DNA of 39,868 bases, taken from positions 1 to 39,868 of the forward strand of contig JAOAAJ010000042.1 of assembly GCA_026418935.1 (NCBI GenBank), given 5' to 3'. Source of the DNA: Caloramator sp. Lineage in GTDB: Bacteria; Bacillota; Clostridia; Clostridiales; Caloramatoraceae. The position numbers were made by a program, and so were the translations under genes. The notes beneath the pieces were generated by a model. The model saw nothing but the letters and a program-made list of their open reading frames with translations, had not been told where the DNA came from and searched no databases. Of this stretch, positions 18,024 through 25,672 are shown in pieces (within the stretch, counting starts at the first letter, position 1; each line of letters opens with the position of its first letter).

Positions 18024-18052
18024 ATTTTATATTTACCTTCCTATAATATCAA
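18024..18052 (-). promoter_or_regulatory. Promoter of the DUF2294-tex operon
   Basis: Minus-strand TTGATA (18047-18052), 17-base spacer and TAAAAT (18024-18029), about 30 bases before the DUF2294 ATG. Confidence 0.65.
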
Positions 18053-18064
18053 GGGAAATTTAAT

Positions 18065-18322
18065 TTATTTAAATATTAAAAAAGATATCAACAATTGCAA
18101 TATAATTATTGCAGGTATTCCATACCTAAACTTAGGCTTTCTTGTTTTATGATGGAAAATGTGCATAGATAGATATAAACCTAAGCTTCCACCCATTAAA
18201 GCCACAATTAATAGAGTGTTCTCCTTTATTCTCCATCTTCTATATTTTGCTTTAAATTTATCTATCATAATGATTAAAATACCAAAGATATTAATGATTA
18301 ATAAATAGTATTCTAAGAACAT
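18065..18322 (-). CDS. DUF1294 small membrane protein
   Basis: About 85 residues, a small integral membrane protein of the DUF1294 family with unknown role. Two or three hydrophobic stretches (LLIINIFGILIIMIDKF; LLIVALMGGSLGLYLSMHIF; AIIILQLLISFLIF) surround the typical basic segment YRRWRIKE and the HHKTRKPKFRYGIP motif. The frame opens 16 codons earlier, but GGGAGGTG at 18328-18335 serves the ATG at 18320-18322, which also gives the normal family length. A short CACCT upstream could pair with this ribosome site (low confidence). Its 3' end is 12 bases before the DUF2294 promoter, with no clear terminator. Confidence 0.83.
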   Translation of the reverse strand: MFLEYYLLIINIFGILIIMIDKFKAKYRRWRIKENTLLIVALMGGSLGLYLSMHIFHHKTRKPKFRYGIPAIIILQLLISFLIFK

Positions 18323-18627
18323 ACCGCCACCTCCCAAAGTGCCACTTAGGTGAAATGTGAATAGAACCATATTATGGAATTTGATTTGTACAAGCTATAC
18401 TAAGAATATACCAATAATAGTATTATACTATATTTTACTCAATATGGATTATCATTTATAAATAATGCTTGTCTAAAAATACATTTTAATACCATTTATT
18501 TTAAAGTAAGATTGGATTCAATAAGTGTTCACTAAAAGACATACATAGCCAAGCAAAATTCAAAAAAAATAAAACAAAAAGTATAACTTTCAAAAAAAAT
18601 TACTTTTTAAAAATTAAGTAAAAAAAT
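18323..18627. other. Gene-free AT-rich spacer
   Basis: No coding frame of note. It holds the leader of the DUF1294 gene at one end, long A-runs near 18560-18600, and one weak stem (AAAAAGTA at 18578-18585 with TACTTTTT at 18601-18608). Nothing else is recognisable. Confidence 0.5.
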
Positions 18628-18650
18628 AATGTGTCCGATTAGGACACATT
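18620..18650 (-). terminator. Terminator of the 22-residue peptide gene
   Basis: AATGTGTCC-gatta-GGACACATT gives a 9-bp stem with a 5-base loop. On the minus strand it is followed by UUUUUUUA, and it overlaps the peptide stop codon. Confidence 0.85.
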
Positions 18651-18717
18651 ATTCTTCTTCAGGCATAGTTTCTTTTTTTCTGTTTTTCTTTTGTTTCTTT
18701 TCTTCTTTCTTTGCCAT
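18649..18717 (-). CDS. Very small Lys/Glu-rich protein (22 aa)
   Basis: Small gene encoding MAKKEEKKQKKNRKKETMPEEE in 22 codons. Support is contextual: AGGAGGGG (18726-18733) lies eight bases before the ATG, the strongest kind of ribosome site in the window, and a U-tailed terminator overlaps the stop. A basic body (Lys/Arg) with an acidic tail suggests a nucleic-acid- or ribosome-associated peptide, but no family is recognised and no function is claimed. The composition is low complexity, so a purely chance frame in an A-rich region must be considered; the ribosome site plus terminator make this less likely. Confidence 0.6.
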   Translation of the reverse strand: MAKKEEKKQKKNRKKETMPEEE

Positions 18718-18790
18718 ACTTATCACCCCTCCTCATATAAGTTAACCAAATTTTTATAATTTATACAGGTTATAATAATTTTTCTTATAA

Positions 18791-18832
18791 AAAAATAACG
18801 ACTATCCTTTCCTTTTAGGACAGTCGTTTTGC
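18791..18832 (-). terminator. Terminator of rubrerythrin gene
   Basis: ACGACTATCCT (18798-18808) pairs with AGGACAGTCGT (18817-18827), one mismatch. On the minus strand it is followed by UUAUUUUUUUA. It lies just past the rubrerythrin stop. Confidence 0.8.
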
Positions 18833-18836
18833 TATA

Positions 18837-19385
18837 TTACTTATTAAAATATCTTTCTAATAATCCCTTAAATGCTGCACCGTGTCTTGCTTCATCCTTA
18901 CACATTTCGTGAACAGTATCGTGGATTGCATCAAGGTTTAATTCCTTTGCTCTCTTTGCAAGCTTTAATTTTCCTTCACATGCACCATATTCTGCTTGAA
19001 CTCTCATCTCTAAGTTCTTCTTTGTGCTATCAGTTACAACTTCACCTAAAAGTTCAGCAAACTTTGCAGCATGTTCTGCTTCTTCAAATGCTATTCTCTT
19101 ATATGCTTCTGCAACTTCTGGATATCCTTCTCTATCAGCTTGACGGCTCATTGCAAGGTACATACCAACTTCAGTACATTCTCCTATAAAATTCATCTTT
19201 AAACCTTCTATTATTTCTGGATCAATATCCTTTGCAACTCCTATTCTGTGTTCATCTGCCCAAACAAGCTTTCCATCCTCTTTTACTATAAACTTTTCCT
19301 TTGGAGCGTTACATTGTGGACACTTGTCTGGTGCCTCCATACCTTCGTGAACATAACCACATATTGTACATACAAACTTTTTCAT
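18837..19385 (-). CDS. rbr: Reverse-type rubrerythrin (rubredoxin domain first)
   Basis: 182-residue cytosolic peroxide scavenger. The rubredoxin-like Fe(Cys)4 domain is at the N-terminus (C6-x2-C9 and C22-x2-C25 in CTICGY and CPQC), ahead of the four-helix diiron domain with ligands in [34 protein letters not shown] and CKDEARHG. This reversed order is that of clostridial revRbr proteins, which reduce H2O2 (and O2) with electrons from NADH via rubredoxin partners and are typically derepressed by PerR loss. GGGAGG before the ATG, strong promoter upstream, own terminator: a monocistronic, probably highly expressed gene. Confidence 0.95.
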   Translation of the reverse strand: MKKFVCTICGYVHEGMEAPDKCPQCNAPKEKFIVKEDGKLVWADEHRIGVAKDIDPEIIEGLKMNFIGECTEVGMYLAMSRQADREGYPEVAEAYKRIAFEEAEHAAKFAELLGEVVTDSTKKNLEMRVQAEYGACEGKLKLAKRAKELNLDAIHDTVHEMCKDEARHGAAFKGLLERYFNK

Positions 19386-19436
19386 ATTAACATCCTCCCT
19401 TTATATAAATAATTTTTATTTCCCTTTGACATCTTA

Positions 19437-19465
19437 ATAATAACATAAATATTTTGTTTTGACAA
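19437..19465 (-). promoter_or_regulatory. Promoter of rubrerythrin gene
   Basis: Minus-strand TTGTCA (19460-19465), 17-base spacer ending in TGT (extended -10) and TATTAT (19437-19442). Confidence 0.75.
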
Positions 19466-19477
19466 TAGTTTTCTTTA

Positions 19478-19490
19478 GAAAATAATTTTC
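19478..19490. promoter_or_regulatory. Palindromic candidate operator between rbr and fmdB
   Basis: GAAAATAATTTTC is a perfect 13-base palindrome 13 bases upstream of the rbr -35 and 14 upstream of the fmdB-like -35. It is AT-rich like Fur/PerR-family boxes, but does not match the PerR consensus closely. The regulator is unknown. Confidence 0.35.
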
Positions 19491-19503
19491 CGTAATAAAA
19501 TTA

Positions 19504-19531
19504 TTGAAAACATACAATTTTTGTTTATAAT
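19504..19531 (+). promoter_or_regulatory. Promoter of the FmdB-like gene
   Basis: TTGAAA (19504-19509), 16-base spacer and a perfect TATAAT (19526-19531), about 33 bases before the ATG. Confidence 0.7.
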
Positions 19532-19563
19532 ATACCATAGAGGGGTATTAAGGAGGTGACATC

Positions 19564-19740
19564 ATGCCATTATTTACTTATAAATGTGAAATATGCGAAA
19601 ACGAATTTGAGGAATTAGTAAGAAATGCAGATGAAAAGGTAGAATGCCCTAAATGTAAAAGTACACTTGTTAAGAGAAAACTTCCTACTATAAAAGTAAA
19701 TGGCTCATCAAGCACACCTAAATCAAGTGGTTTCTCTTGA
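19564..19740 (+). CDS. FmdB-family zinc-ribbon protein
   Basis: 58-residue small protein with MPLFTYKCEICENEFEELV and a second ECPKC pair: Cys 8, 11, 28 and 31 make one zinc ribbon. This is the FmdB/CxxC-CxxC-SSSS regulatory-protein family, with the usual Ser-rich tail (NGSSSTPKSSGFS). Members are often called putative regulators; the function is not established. The ATG is preceded by AAGGAGGTGAC, an optimal ribosome site, and a good promoter. Divergent from rubrerythrin. Confidence 0.88.
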   Translation: MPLFTYKCEICENEFEELVRNADEKVECPKCKSTLVKRKLPTIKVNGSSSTPKSSGFS

Positions 19741-19773
19741 GCAGGTTGCTAATTTTGGCTGGAGGCCAAAAAT

Positions 19774-19801
19774 AAAAGTAGGTGAATTTTCACCTACTTT
19801 A
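19774..19801. terminator. Bidirectional terminator between fmdB-like and coiled-coil genes
   Basis: AAAGTAGGTGAA (19775-19786) and TTCACCTACTTT (19789-19800) form a 12-bp stem with A/U-rich flanks on both sides, shared by convergent genes. A weaker stem (TTTTGGC with GCCAAAA, about 19753-19771) precedes it on the plus side. Confidence 0.75.
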
Positions 19802-20234
19802 CTATTTTTAAATAATCCTTAATATCAAATACATCCTCTTCTGTTTGATATAGTTTATGCTTTACAAACTTTACATCCTTATATGTTGTTTTTAGCATAC
19901 TCATCATTGCAATATGATTTTTTGCATTTTTTGAATCTAAATCCTCTAATCTTGCCTCAAGTCTATTTTGACTTGCTCTTATTTCAGTTACATCAGATTT
20001 TATTTCTTTTACGTCTGATTCTATAGAATCCACTCTTTTTTCAATATTGTCAATTCTTATCTCGATATTATCCATACGTTTTTCGATATTATCCATACGT
20101 TTTTCGATATTATCCATACGTTTTTCGATATTATCCATTCTAATTTCAATGTTATCAATTCTCTTTTCAATATTATCAATTCTTTTATCAATATTATCTA
20201 ACTTATTCAAAATCAAATTCAAAACCTGTTCCAT
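19794..20234 (-). CDS. Heptad-repeat coiled-coil protein
   Basis: 146-residue protein made mostly of consecutive seven-residue repeats of the form R-(M/I/V)-D-N-I-E-K (about residues 12-75), then a less regular helical part and a C-terminal segment (HKLYQTEEDVFDIKDYLKIVK). The pattern of Ile/Met/Leu at a and d positions predicts a long parallel coiled coil. No signal peptide or membrane segment. No assigned function; a scaffold or a phage-like tail-associated role cannot be told apart. Sequence after the repeat (HIAMMSMLKTTYKDVKFVK) is more complex and probably the conserved part. ATG behind GGAGGTG. The DNA behind part of the repeat is a 21-base tandem repeat, so repeat number may vary between strains. 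Confidence 0.75.
   Translation of the reverse strand: MEQVLNLILNKLDNIDKRIDNIEKRIDNIEIRMDNIEKRMDNIEKRMDNIEKRMDNIEIRIDNIEKRVDSIESDVKEIKSDVTEIRASQNRLEARLEDLDSKNAKNHIAMMSMLKTTYKDVKFVKHKLYQTEEDVFDIKDYLKIVK
20063..20146. repeat. Four tandem 21-base units inside the coiled-coil gene
   Basis: Units at 20063-20083, 20084-20104 and 20105-20125 are identical (cgatattatccatacgttttt, one base over 20 if run on, so given as cgatattatccatacg plus ttttt). The fourth, 20126-20146, diverges after tccat. Each unit encodes one heptad, so slippage keeps the frame. Confidence 0.9.
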
Positions 20235-20299
20235 AGATACACCTCCAAAACACCCTCAAAGATAATTTTATACTAATTATGCTTATATATCAATAAAAT

Positions 20300-21766
20300 C
20301 TATAATACAAAATAAAACTTAACTCCACCTTCAATATTTTGAGCTCCAACCTGTCCACCGTGTAGTTCAATAATATTCTTAACTATACTTAGACCTAACC
20401 CAGTACCCCCATATCTTTTATTCCCTGATTTATCAATTTTATAAAACTTATTCCATATATTTTCCAACTCATCTTCTGGTATGTTCTCACCAGAATTTAT
20501 TACTTCAAATTTTACCCTTTCATTTTCTTTATATAAATTTATATAAGCTTTTCCTGTGGAATGTCTTATTGCATTAGTTAAATAGTTAGTTATAACCTGT
20601 TCTATTCTTGTAAAATCAGCTTTTACAAAAACATCTTCTATATTTAATTTTAATTCTATACTTTTACTCCTTGTAGATTCCTCAAATTTATTAATTACCT
20701 TTTTAACTAAATCACATAAATTAAACTCCTCTATTTCAAGTTTATATTTTCCTGATTCAAGTTGTGATAAATCAAGCATATCATTAACAAGACCTGCCAT
20801 TTTTTTAGTTTCATCAAGTAAAATATCTATATAATAGTCCTTATCCTTGTCTTCAAACACATCATCCTTAAAGGCCTCAAGATAACCCTGTATAAGATTG
20901 ATAGGTGTTTTTAACTCGTGGGAGGTTGCTGCAATGAAATCTTTCCTCATTCTTTCAAGCTTTTTCTCCTTTTCTATATCCTCCTCAAGCTTTTTATTTG
21001 CCTCCCTTAAAGAATTAAGTGCATTCTTTAGGTTTTCTGACATCGTATTTATTGCACCAGCAAGCATTCCAAGTTCATCATCCGACCTTATTTCAATTTT
21101 TTTACTAAAATCTAAATTAGCTATCCTATCCGCTGCATCCTTTATTTCTAATATTGGTCTTGATACATTTTTGGAGTAGATTAAAGATATTATTAGAGTA
21201 ACAATTATTCCTGCTACAAATAAATATATATAAAGCTCTCTTATTACCTTAGACGCCTCATTTATTGGCTGAAGCAGTGAACTACATACAATATACTCAT
21301 TTTTTTCACTTAAATTATATATGGTTATAATACTGCTTATTGTAAATCTTTTATTATAATAAACCATAGATAAATATTTGTCTTTTTCAACTTTTGACAG
21401 CAAATTATCTGTATTAATCCTAAAGATTGCATCAGTAAGAATCCTTATATTCTCCTTTGCACCTTTATCTATCGCTGGATTGATCGCATATTTTACATTT
21501 CCTTCTCTATCTAAAATCAAAAACCTATAACCAAAGGCCTTGTTAATATCTACTGACTTTTCAAAGGATAACTTTAAATCACCTGTTTTTTCATATGTTT
21601 CAACAAAATTTGTTAATACATTTACTGACTCTATTTTTCTTTTATGAACATAAAACCTTTCAAAAAATATATGTTGAAATGCAAAGGATAAGACAATAAA
21701 AAAGATTAAAATTAGCGAGTTTATTAAAAACAACTTCTTTACTATACTACCTTTCATTTTTCGCAT
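20300..21766 (-). CDS. Membrane sensor histidine kinase
   Basis: About 488 residues. Order: N-terminal membrane helix (about 11-30), an extracellular sensor of about 145 residues (probably PAS-like, with FRFLILDREGNVKYAINP-type strands), second membrane helix (about 180-199), HAMP (RPILEIKDAADRIANLDFS), coiled coil, H-box with phospho-accepting His about residue 283 (ATSHELKTPINLIQGY), N-box (NYLTNAIRHSTG), and ATP lid GGTGLGLSIVKN. All catalytic motifs are intact. A TTG sits immediately upstream of the ATG taken here (21764-21766), and another ATG at 21755-21757 is possible; no clear ribosome site is seen, so translation is probably coupled to the overlapping response regulator gene. Confidence 0.92.
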   Translation of the reverse strand: MRKMKGSIVKKLFLINSLILIFFIVLSFAFQHIFFERFYVHKRKIESVNVLTNFVETYEKTGDLKLSFEKSVDINKAFGYRFLILDREGNVKYAINPAIDKGAKENIRILTDAIFRINTDNLLSKVEKDKYLSMVYYNKRFTISSIITIYNLSEKNEYIVCSSLLQPINEASKVIRELYIYLFVAGIIVTLIISLIYSKNVSRPILEIKDAADRIANLDFSKKIEIRSDDELGMLAGAINTMSENLKNALNSLREANKKLEEDIEKEKKLERMRKDFIAATSHELKTPINLIQGYLEAFKDDVFEDKDKDYYIDILLDETKKMAGLVNDMLDLSQLESGKYKLEIEEFNLCDLVKKVINKFEESTRSKSIELKLNIEDVFVKADFTRIEQVITNYLTNAIRHSTGKAYINLYKENERVKFEVINSGENIPEDELENIWNKFYKIDKSGNKRYGGTGLGLSIVKNIIELHGGQVGAQNIEGGVKFYFVL

Positions 21767-22430
21767 CAAATTTATATCCCACTCCTCTTATTGTTGTTAT
21801 TAGATAAGATTTTTCCTTTAATTTTTCACGAATTCTCCTTATATGTGTGTCAACTGTCCTCAAATCTACATCCTTTTCTAATCCCCAAACACTATCTAAA
21901 ATCTGTTCCCTCGTTAGAATTATTCCTTTATTTTTATATAAATATAATAAAAGTTCAAATTCCTTTGGTGATAAAATAACCTCTTCATTATCCAAATAGA
22001 CTGAATAGGCTGCTTCATCAATTCTTAATCCATCAACAACATCAATACATAATTCATTTTTAGAATGATATACTCTTTTTATAATAGCTGTTACACTTGC
22101 TAAAACTACCTTAGGACTTAATGGCTTTGTTAAGTATACATCAACTCCAAGGGAATACCCTAAAAGTTTATCGTCATCCTCTGATTTTGCTGTTAACATA
22201 ATAACTGGAACATCCGAAAATTTTCTAACTTCAATCAAAGTTTGCCATCCATCCAAAACAGGCATCATAACATCAAGTACGACAAGATGTACCTTTTCCT
22301 TTTTTAAAATATTAATAGCCTCGAAGCCATTTGAGGCCTCGAGGGTATTATAATCTTCTTTATTTAAATATGCACATATAAGCTTTCGTGTTCTTTCTTC
22401 ATCGTCAACAACTAAAATAGTCTCCTTCAT
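21747..22430 (-). CDS. OmpR/PhoB-family response regulator
   Basis: 227 residues. Receiver domain with D9, D10, the phospho-acceptor D53 (VVLDVMMPV), the T in VIMLTAKS and the K in YLTKPLSP. The C-terminal winged helix has SPKEFELLLYLYKNKG and VDTHIRRIREKL...TIRGVGYKF. Cognate of the following kinase, with which it overlaps by about 20 bases. It lies 14 bases after the MacB-like permease gene, behind GGGGTGG, as the fourth gene in the efflux operon, so it probably controls that operon. The inducing signal is unknown. Confidence 0.94.
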   Translation of the reverse strand: MKETILVVDDEERTRKLICAYLNKEDYNTLEASNGFEAINILKKEKVHLVVLDVMMPVLDGWQTLIEVRKFSDVPVIMLTAKSEDDDKLLGYSLGVDVYLTKPLSPKVVLASVTAIIKRVYHSKNELCIDVVDGLRIDEAAYSVYLDNEEVILSPKEFELLLYLYKNKGIILTREQILDSVWGLEKDVDLRTVDTHIRRIREKLKEKSYLITTIRGVGYKFDAKNER

Positions 22431-22444
22431 TTTACCACCCCTTG

Positions 22445-23617
22445 TTATTCATAACGAAGAGCATCTATTGGATTTAATTTTGATGCTCTGCTTGCTGGGT
22501 ATATACCAAAGAATATACCTACAAAAATTGAAAATACTACAGCAAACAATACAACATTAAAGGATATATATACAGACATATTTAACATTGATTTCAAGAA
22601 ATTTGCAAGTATATACCCTGAAATAACTCCAAAAACTCCTCCCATTAGACTTACTGTTGAGGATTCTATTAAAAACTGTATCATTATATCTCTTCTCTTT
22701 GCACCCATTGCTTTTCTAATACCTATTTCACGAGTTCTCTCTATAACAGCAACAAGCATTATATTCATAATACCAATTCCACCAACCAAAAGAGATATTG
22801 CTGCAATTCCCATAAGCATTAATGTCATAGACTCTGTGGTTTTTGTTGCTGTTTCAAGAAGACTTGTTTGGTCAAAAACTCTGTATTGACTTGTATCTCC
22901 TTTAAATCTATTGTTAAAATAAAGCTCTAAATAACCTCTTGCAAGCTGCGTGTCGTCTCTTGAGGTTCCCTCTATATATATAGTTCTAACCTCATCTGTT
23001 TTAAAAAGCCTCTTGGCTGTAGTTATTGGTATAATAACTCTATCATCTCCAGAGCCACCAACTGAACTTCCTTGTGATTTTAAAACACCAACGATGGTAA
23101 AATCAACACCCTGAATATTTATACTTTGTCCTATTGGATTTTGAAGAGGAAATAGTTCTATCACAATATCTTGCCCTATTACTGCAACTGTCCCCCTTGA
23201 TTCAATATCATCCTTTTCTAATTTTCTTCCACTTTCTACTTCTAATTTTCTAATTCCAAAATACTCTGGAGTTGATGCTTCAACTGTAGTTGAATAGGTT
23301 TTTGTTCCACTTTTTACTATTATACCATTTTGATTTAGGAGTGGAGCAACATTTTTTATTCCTGGTTTTGTTTTAATAAGTTCAATATCCTCATCGCTTA
23401 AACCCTTTGTTCTTCTTGATGTTATATTTACTGTAATCAAATTTGTTCCGAGACTCTCTATCTGCTCCTGAACCTTCTTTTTAGTTCCTTCACCTAAACC
23501 CACAAGGGTTATAACTGATGATATTCCAATTATTATACCAAGCATAGTTAAAAAGGTTCTTATTTTATTGGAGGCAATAGAAGTAAAGGCCATTTTAAAG
23601 AGCATCAATCTTCGCAT
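22445..23617 (-). CDS. MacB-type ABC transporter permease
   Basis: 390-residue permease of the FtsX/MacB family: one N-terminal membrane helix (IRTFLTMLGIIIGISSVITLVGLGE), a large extracytoplasmic domain (about 45-265, MacB_PCD), and three C-terminal helices with IGIMNIMLVAVIERTREIGIRKAMGAKRRDI between the first pair (quoted in fragments of the motif). Mechanotransmission transporters of this kind export peptides, antibiotics or lipoprotein cargo. Ribosome site GGAGGTGGGAG before the ATG; 13-base overlap with the ATPase gene. The substrate cannot be deduced. Confidence 0.92.
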   Translation of the reverse strand: MRRLMLFKMAFTSIASNKIRTFLTMLGIIIGISSVITLVGLGEGTKKKVQEQIESLGTNLITVNITSRRTKGLSDEDIELIKTKPGIKNVAPLLNQNGIIVKSGTKTYSTTVEASTPEYFGIRKLEVESGRKLEKDDIESRGTVAVIGQDIVIELFPLQNPIGQSINIQGVDFTIVGVLKSQGSSVGGSGDDRVIIPITTAKRLFKTDEVRTIYIEGTSRDDTQLARGYLELYFNNRFKGDTSQYRVFDQTSLLETATKTTESMTLMLMGIAAISLLVGGIGIMNIMLVAVIERTREIGIRKAMGAKRRDIMIQFLIESSTVSLMGGVFGVISGYILANFLKSMLNMSVYISFNVVLFAVVFSIFVGIFFGIYPASRASKLNPIDALRYE

Positions 23618-24330
23618 ACTCCCACCTCCTTTAGATTCTCTACATAAGAATCAGAAACTATCACTCCATCCTTTACTGTTATAATTCTTTTAGCATTTAA
23701 AGCTATGTTCATATCGTGTGTAATTAAAACTATTGTATTTCCTTCTTTATTTAAATCCTTTAATATATTTAAAACTTCTAAACCAGTTTTAGAATCAAGT
23801 GCACCAGTTGGCTCATCTGCTAATATAATCTCAGGGTTTGTTACTATTGCTCTTGCTATTGCAACCCTCTGCATCTGTCCACCTGACAGCTCTGTAGGTT
23901 TATGCCTAAGGTGACTCTCTAATCCAAGTTTTTGAAGAGCAGAAATAGCTCTTTTCCTTGTTTCATTTATAGGTGTACCCATATATATTAAAGGAAGTTC
24001 AACATTTTCTAATACATTTAGCTTATTTATTAAATTGTAGGTTTGAAAAATAAAGCCTATTTTTCTATTTCTAATTTCGGCAAGCTGATTATCCTTCATA
24101 TTTCCAATGCTTATTCCATCAAGATAGTATTCACCCTCTGTTAAAGTGTCTAAACATCCAATTAAATTCATAAGTGTAGATTTTCCTGCACCAGATGGTC
24201 CAACTATTGCAACAAACTCACCCTTTTCTATTTCAAGATTCACTCCATTTAATGCCCTATATTTGTTTTTACCTGTTGAGTAAACCTTTCCGACATTATT
24301 CATAATAATAACCTTTTCTTTATTATCCAT
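23605..24330 (-). CDS. MacB-type ABC transporter ATP-binding protein
   Basis: About 241 residues, cytosolic ATPase partner of the adjacent permease. Walker A GPSGAGKST, Q-loop FQTYNLI, signature LSGGQMQRVAIARAI, Walker B IILADEPTGALD, H-loop LITHDM. The frame extends to 24381 across the end of the adaptor gene, but AGGGGTG (24336-24342) positions ribosomes at the ATG 24328-24330 (MDNKEKVIIM), so the apparent long overlap is not real. LolD/MacB subfamily. Confidence 0.93.
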   Translation of the reverse strand: MDNKEKVIIMNNVGKVYSTGKNKYRALNGVNLEIEKGEFVAIVGPSGAGKSTLMNLIGCLDTLTEGEYYLDGISIGNMKDNQLAEIRNRKIGFIFQTYNLINKLNVLENVELPLIYMGTPINETRKRAISALQKLGLESHLRHKPTELSGGQMQRVAIARAIVTNPEIILADEPTGALDSKTGLEVLNILKDLNKEGNTIVLITHDMNIALNAKRIITVKDGVIVSDSYVENLKEVGVCED

Positions 24331-24340
24331 CAAATCACCC

Positions 24341-25516
24341 CTATCTTTGTGGTGCTCCACCTGGTCCACCCATTCCTCCATCCATGCCAGGCATTCTCAT
24401 ATTATTATTTCTATAGTTATTTCTTATTGTATTTGAATTTGTACTTGTTGAAACCTTTACAAGTACAATATCTCCTTCCTTTAATCCCTCTACAATTTCT
24501 ACAAAGCTATCATTTCTTAATCCTGTCTTTATTTCAACTAACCTTCCATTTCCTTCGTTAAATCCAAATTGCCTTCTTTGACTTCTTGTCTGTGTATTTG
24601 AACTCTGGCTATTTTGTTCAGTAGTCTGAGTATTTACATTTTGTTCTTGAAGAAGTACATATTTTTTACCGTTTATTTCTTGGAGTGCTTCAATAGGTAT
24701 TAATAATGCATCCTTTTTACTTTGTGCCTCAATTTCTATACTTGCAGTCATACCAAGTTTTATTCCTTCTGGATTATTGATGGATACAACTACATCATAG
24801 CTTGTAACATTATTTTGAGTAGTTCCTATATCCGAAATCTCCTCAACTTTTCCTTCAAAGGTTTTATCCTCAAGAGCATTTATTTTTATATTTACCTTTT
24901 GACCAACACTAATTTTAGATATATCAAGTTCATCAACTGAAGTTTTTATTTTAAGTGATTTAGGATCAACTATTGTAACTACTGTTTTTCCAGATTGAAC
25001 ATTATCCCCATTATTAACATTTACTGCAGTTACAACACCACTAATTGGAGCTTTTATAGTCATTTCACTTTTCTGCTTCTTTAAATTTGCTAAGTTGTTT
25101 TTGGCTTCCTTTAGCTGTAGATTAATAAGTTTCTCCTCATCCTCTGATTTTGCATTACTTAATTGTAGGTTTAATTTTTCTATATTTATTTCTGCATTTG
25201 TTATTTGTGAATCTATTTGATCGTTATATACAGTTAAAAGTGTCTCTCCTTCCTTTACTGTATCCTTAACCTTTACATTTAAGTTCTTAACCTCACCACT
25301 GTTTTTAGCAACTACATCCTTTGTAGTTCCAGCAAAAACAACACCAGTTGATTTAATTTTGACTGAAATATCCTGCTTTACTACCCTCTGGGGTATGTAC
25401 CTTACTGCTAATTGTGTATTATTAGCTGCTGATTTTTTTGAATAAAAATAATATACAGTAAAGGCAATGATTAAAAATAAAACAATACCAATTAAGATTT
25501 TAATACTTTTCTTCAT
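24341..25516 (-). CDS. Membrane-fusion (HlyD/RND-type) adaptor of the efflux system
   Basis: About 391 residues. N-terminal membrane anchor (IKILIGIVLFLIIAFTVYYF) then a MacA-like adaptor: split lipoyl domain (VVAKNSGEVKNLNVKVKD and APISGVVTAVNVNNGDNVQ), alpha-helical hairpin between them, beta-barrel, and C-terminal membrane-proximal part. Ends in an unusual Asn/Gly/Met-rich tail (NNMRMPGMDGGMGGPGG). A Gln/Ser/Thr-rich insertion (about 300-320) is probably a loop. Start: ATG at 25514-25516 with GGAGGAG; the TTG six codons earlier is part of the ribosome region. First gene of the operon, 10 bases before the ATPase. Confidence 0.92.
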   Translation of the reverse strand: MKKSIKILIGIVLFLIIAFTVYYFYSKKSAANNTQLAVRYIPQRVVKQDISVKIKSTGVVFAGTTKDVVAKNSGEVKNLNVKVKDTVKEGETLLTVYNDQIDSQITNAEINIEKLNLQLSNAKSEDEEKLINLQLKEAKNNLANLKKQKSEMTIKAPISGVVTAVNVNNGDNVQSGKTVVTIVDPKSLKIKTSVDELDISKISVGQKVNIKINALEDKTFEGKVEEISDIGTTQNNVTSYDVVVSINNPEGIKLGMTASIEIEAQSKKDALLIPIEALQEINGKKYVLLQEQNVNTQTTEQNSQSSNTQTRSQRRQFGFNEGNGRLVEIKTGLRNDSFVEIVEGLKEGDIVLVKVSTSTNSNTIRNNYRNNNMRMPGMDGGMGGPGGAPQR

Positions 25517-25600
25517 TTTCTCTCCTCCTATCAAGTTTTAAATTCATTTTATAGATTAAAGAAGGAGTAGAATTGACAAAATTGTGAATAAATTATAAAT

Positions 25601-25670
25601 AAAAAAGCTACTTCTTATAGGTGATTTAAATCTAAATAATAAAACAGCTTAAATCACCTAAAGAAGTAGC
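25601..25670 (-). terminator. Long-stem terminator of the cbiMQO operon
   Basis: GCTACTTCTT-A-TAGGTGATTTAA (25607-25629) pairs with the arm at 25649-25670, giving 22 bp with one bulged base and a 19-base loop. On the minus strand it is followed by UUUUUUA and lies two bases past the cbiO stop. It is unusually long for a terminator. Confidence 0.85.
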
Positions 25671-25672
25671 AT

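Noticed and set aside
18578-18608. Stem AAAAAGTA / TACTTTTT in the AT-rich spacer
   Set aside because: A/T only, eight pairs; expected by chance in such sequence.
20063-20146. CRISPR-like array
   Set aside because: Units are contiguous without spacers and encode in-frame heptads.
24331-24381. A 41-base overlap of the ABC ATPase gene with the adaptor gene
   Set aside because: The ATPase ribosome site and family start are at 24330; the overlap comes from reading the frame too far upstream.
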